Shown here: one piece after another, positions 22,248 through 22,679 of the stretch
Layout of the letters: each line of letters begins with the position of its first letter
Numbering within the stretch: the stretch's first letter is position 1
NCBI GenBank assembly: GCA_028694275.1
Contig: JAQUTS010000009.1
Coordinates: 1-22,679, forward strand
Reading direction: 5' to 3'
DNA length: 22,679 nt
From: Candidatus Gastranaerophilales bacterium
GTDB taxonomy: Bacteria; Cyanobacteriota; Vampirovibrionia; Gastranaerophilales; CAJFVJ01
The notes under the pieces: model-generated
What the model saw: the letters and a program-made list of their open reading frames with translations, nothing else
Databases searched by the model: none
Told to the model about the DNA's origin: nothing
Translations under genes and position numbers: made by a program

Positions 22248-22679
22248 ATGCAAATTAATCCAACAACACCCCAATCTCAACCAAATCAGGTGAGAACATC
22301 GATTTTATACATAAATGATCTTCACGCGCAGTTCCCAAAAATGCCCGAACTCAAAAGTGAAGCAGATACTTTTGAGGCAAACCACAAAGACAGAGCTGAT
22401 GTCGATACTTTTATCCTCTCAGGAGGCGACACGTTCATAAGCAATAACCCGGGCAAAAACAAGCTTGCATCCTCGTTTTTGAACATGGCAAAAGTTGAAT
22501 ACTCAGCAATGGGCAACCATGAAGTAGATTCGATTGATACTTTTGACTCGAATCTCAAAAACACAGATACAAAATTTGTCGTATCAAATATGAAAAAAAC
22601 AGGTGTAACTCCTTTTGATGATGATATGGCAGAAAATCGGATTCTTTCATCAACAATTGTCGAAAAAAACGGCAACAAA
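22248..22679 (+). CDS. 5'-nucleotidase/UshA-type metallophosphoesterase (partial, N-terminal 144 residues)
   Basis: The frame is open to the window's end. The calcineurin-like metal-binding motifs are visible: LYINDLHAQF (20-29, Asp24 and His26), SGGDTF (58-63, Asp61) and MGNHEVD (88-94, Asn90 and His91). This spacing and the NDLHAQF wording point to the UshA/CpdB/YfkN-type group that removes phosphate from nucleotides. Members are usually secreted, yet this one begins with a polar, Gln/Pro/Asn-rich tail (MQINPTTPQSQPNQVRTS) and no signal peptide. The ATG at 22248 follows GAGG by five bases, and no longer N terminus with a hydrophobic stretch is seen. The nucleotide-binding C-terminal domain would lie beyond 22679. 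Confidence 0.85.
   Translation, partial: MQINPTTPQSQPNQVRTSILYINDLHAQFPKMPELKSEADTFEANHKDRADVDTFILSGGDTFISNNPGKNKLASSFLNMAKVEYSAMGNHEVDSIDTFDSNLKNTDTKFVVSNMKKTGVTPFDDDMAENRILSSTIVEKNGNK

Overview
The window is AT-rich, densely coding bacterial chromosome. Genes use the standard code with ATG, GTG and TTG starts, clear GAGG/GGAG ribosome binding sites and many ATGA, TAATG and TGATG overlaps. A TolC-type outer-membrane factor with its membrane-fusion protein shows a diderm envelope. The gene mix (glyQ alpha subunit, PilZ and TPR proteins, YibE/F, a citrate/isocitrate cluster built from leucine-type paralogues, Asn/Gln-rich N termini on accessory proteins) reminds me of the gut non-photosynthetic cyanobacterial relatives (Vampirovibrionia, Gastranaerophilales). 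That assignment is an inference of about 50% confidence, because no marker RNA is present.

Layout. 1-2282, minus strand: glyQ (cut by the window edge) and folK form one unit. Behind a convincing terminator comes a 101-residue protein of unknown function, then yraN. 2330-4194, plus: aroF (DAHP synthase with N-terminal regulatory domain) and tyrA overlap by ATGA and commit carbon to tyrosine. 4266-8749, plus: a PilZ protein, a TPR protein, ruvB and a YibE/F membrane protein. 8828-12925, plus: a four-gene operon encoding a homocitrate/(Re)-citrate synthase-family enzyme, a two-subunit aconitase-family dehydratase and an NAD-type isocitrate dehydrogenase. Residues in the dehydrogenase point to isocitrate rather than isopropylmalate, so the operon most likely makes 2-oxoglutarate from oxaloacetate and acetyl-CoA.

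12906-19107, minus: a five-gene efflux operon in the order outer-membrane factor, HlyD-type fusion protein, double-ATPase ABC protein, two ABC-2 permeases. It has the same protein set as E. coli YbhG/F/S/R plus its own TolC. The ATPase lacks a usable start codon, which looks like a one-base frameshift at its TAATG junction. The operon's promoter carries a perfect 26-base operator-like palindrome. 19359-22115, plus: aroC, aroK and aroB overlap and supply shikimate-pathway steps to chorismate. 22248-22679: the start of a cytosolic-looking UshA-type metallophosphoesterase.

Most of the window is housekeeping. The best candidates for follow-up are the citrate/isocitrate operon, the operator and leader of the efflux operon, the broken ATPase start and the cysteine-rich outer-membrane factor. 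No stretch longer than 300 bases lacks a gene. I saw no tRNA, rRNA, CRISPR array, insertion sequence or phage gene.
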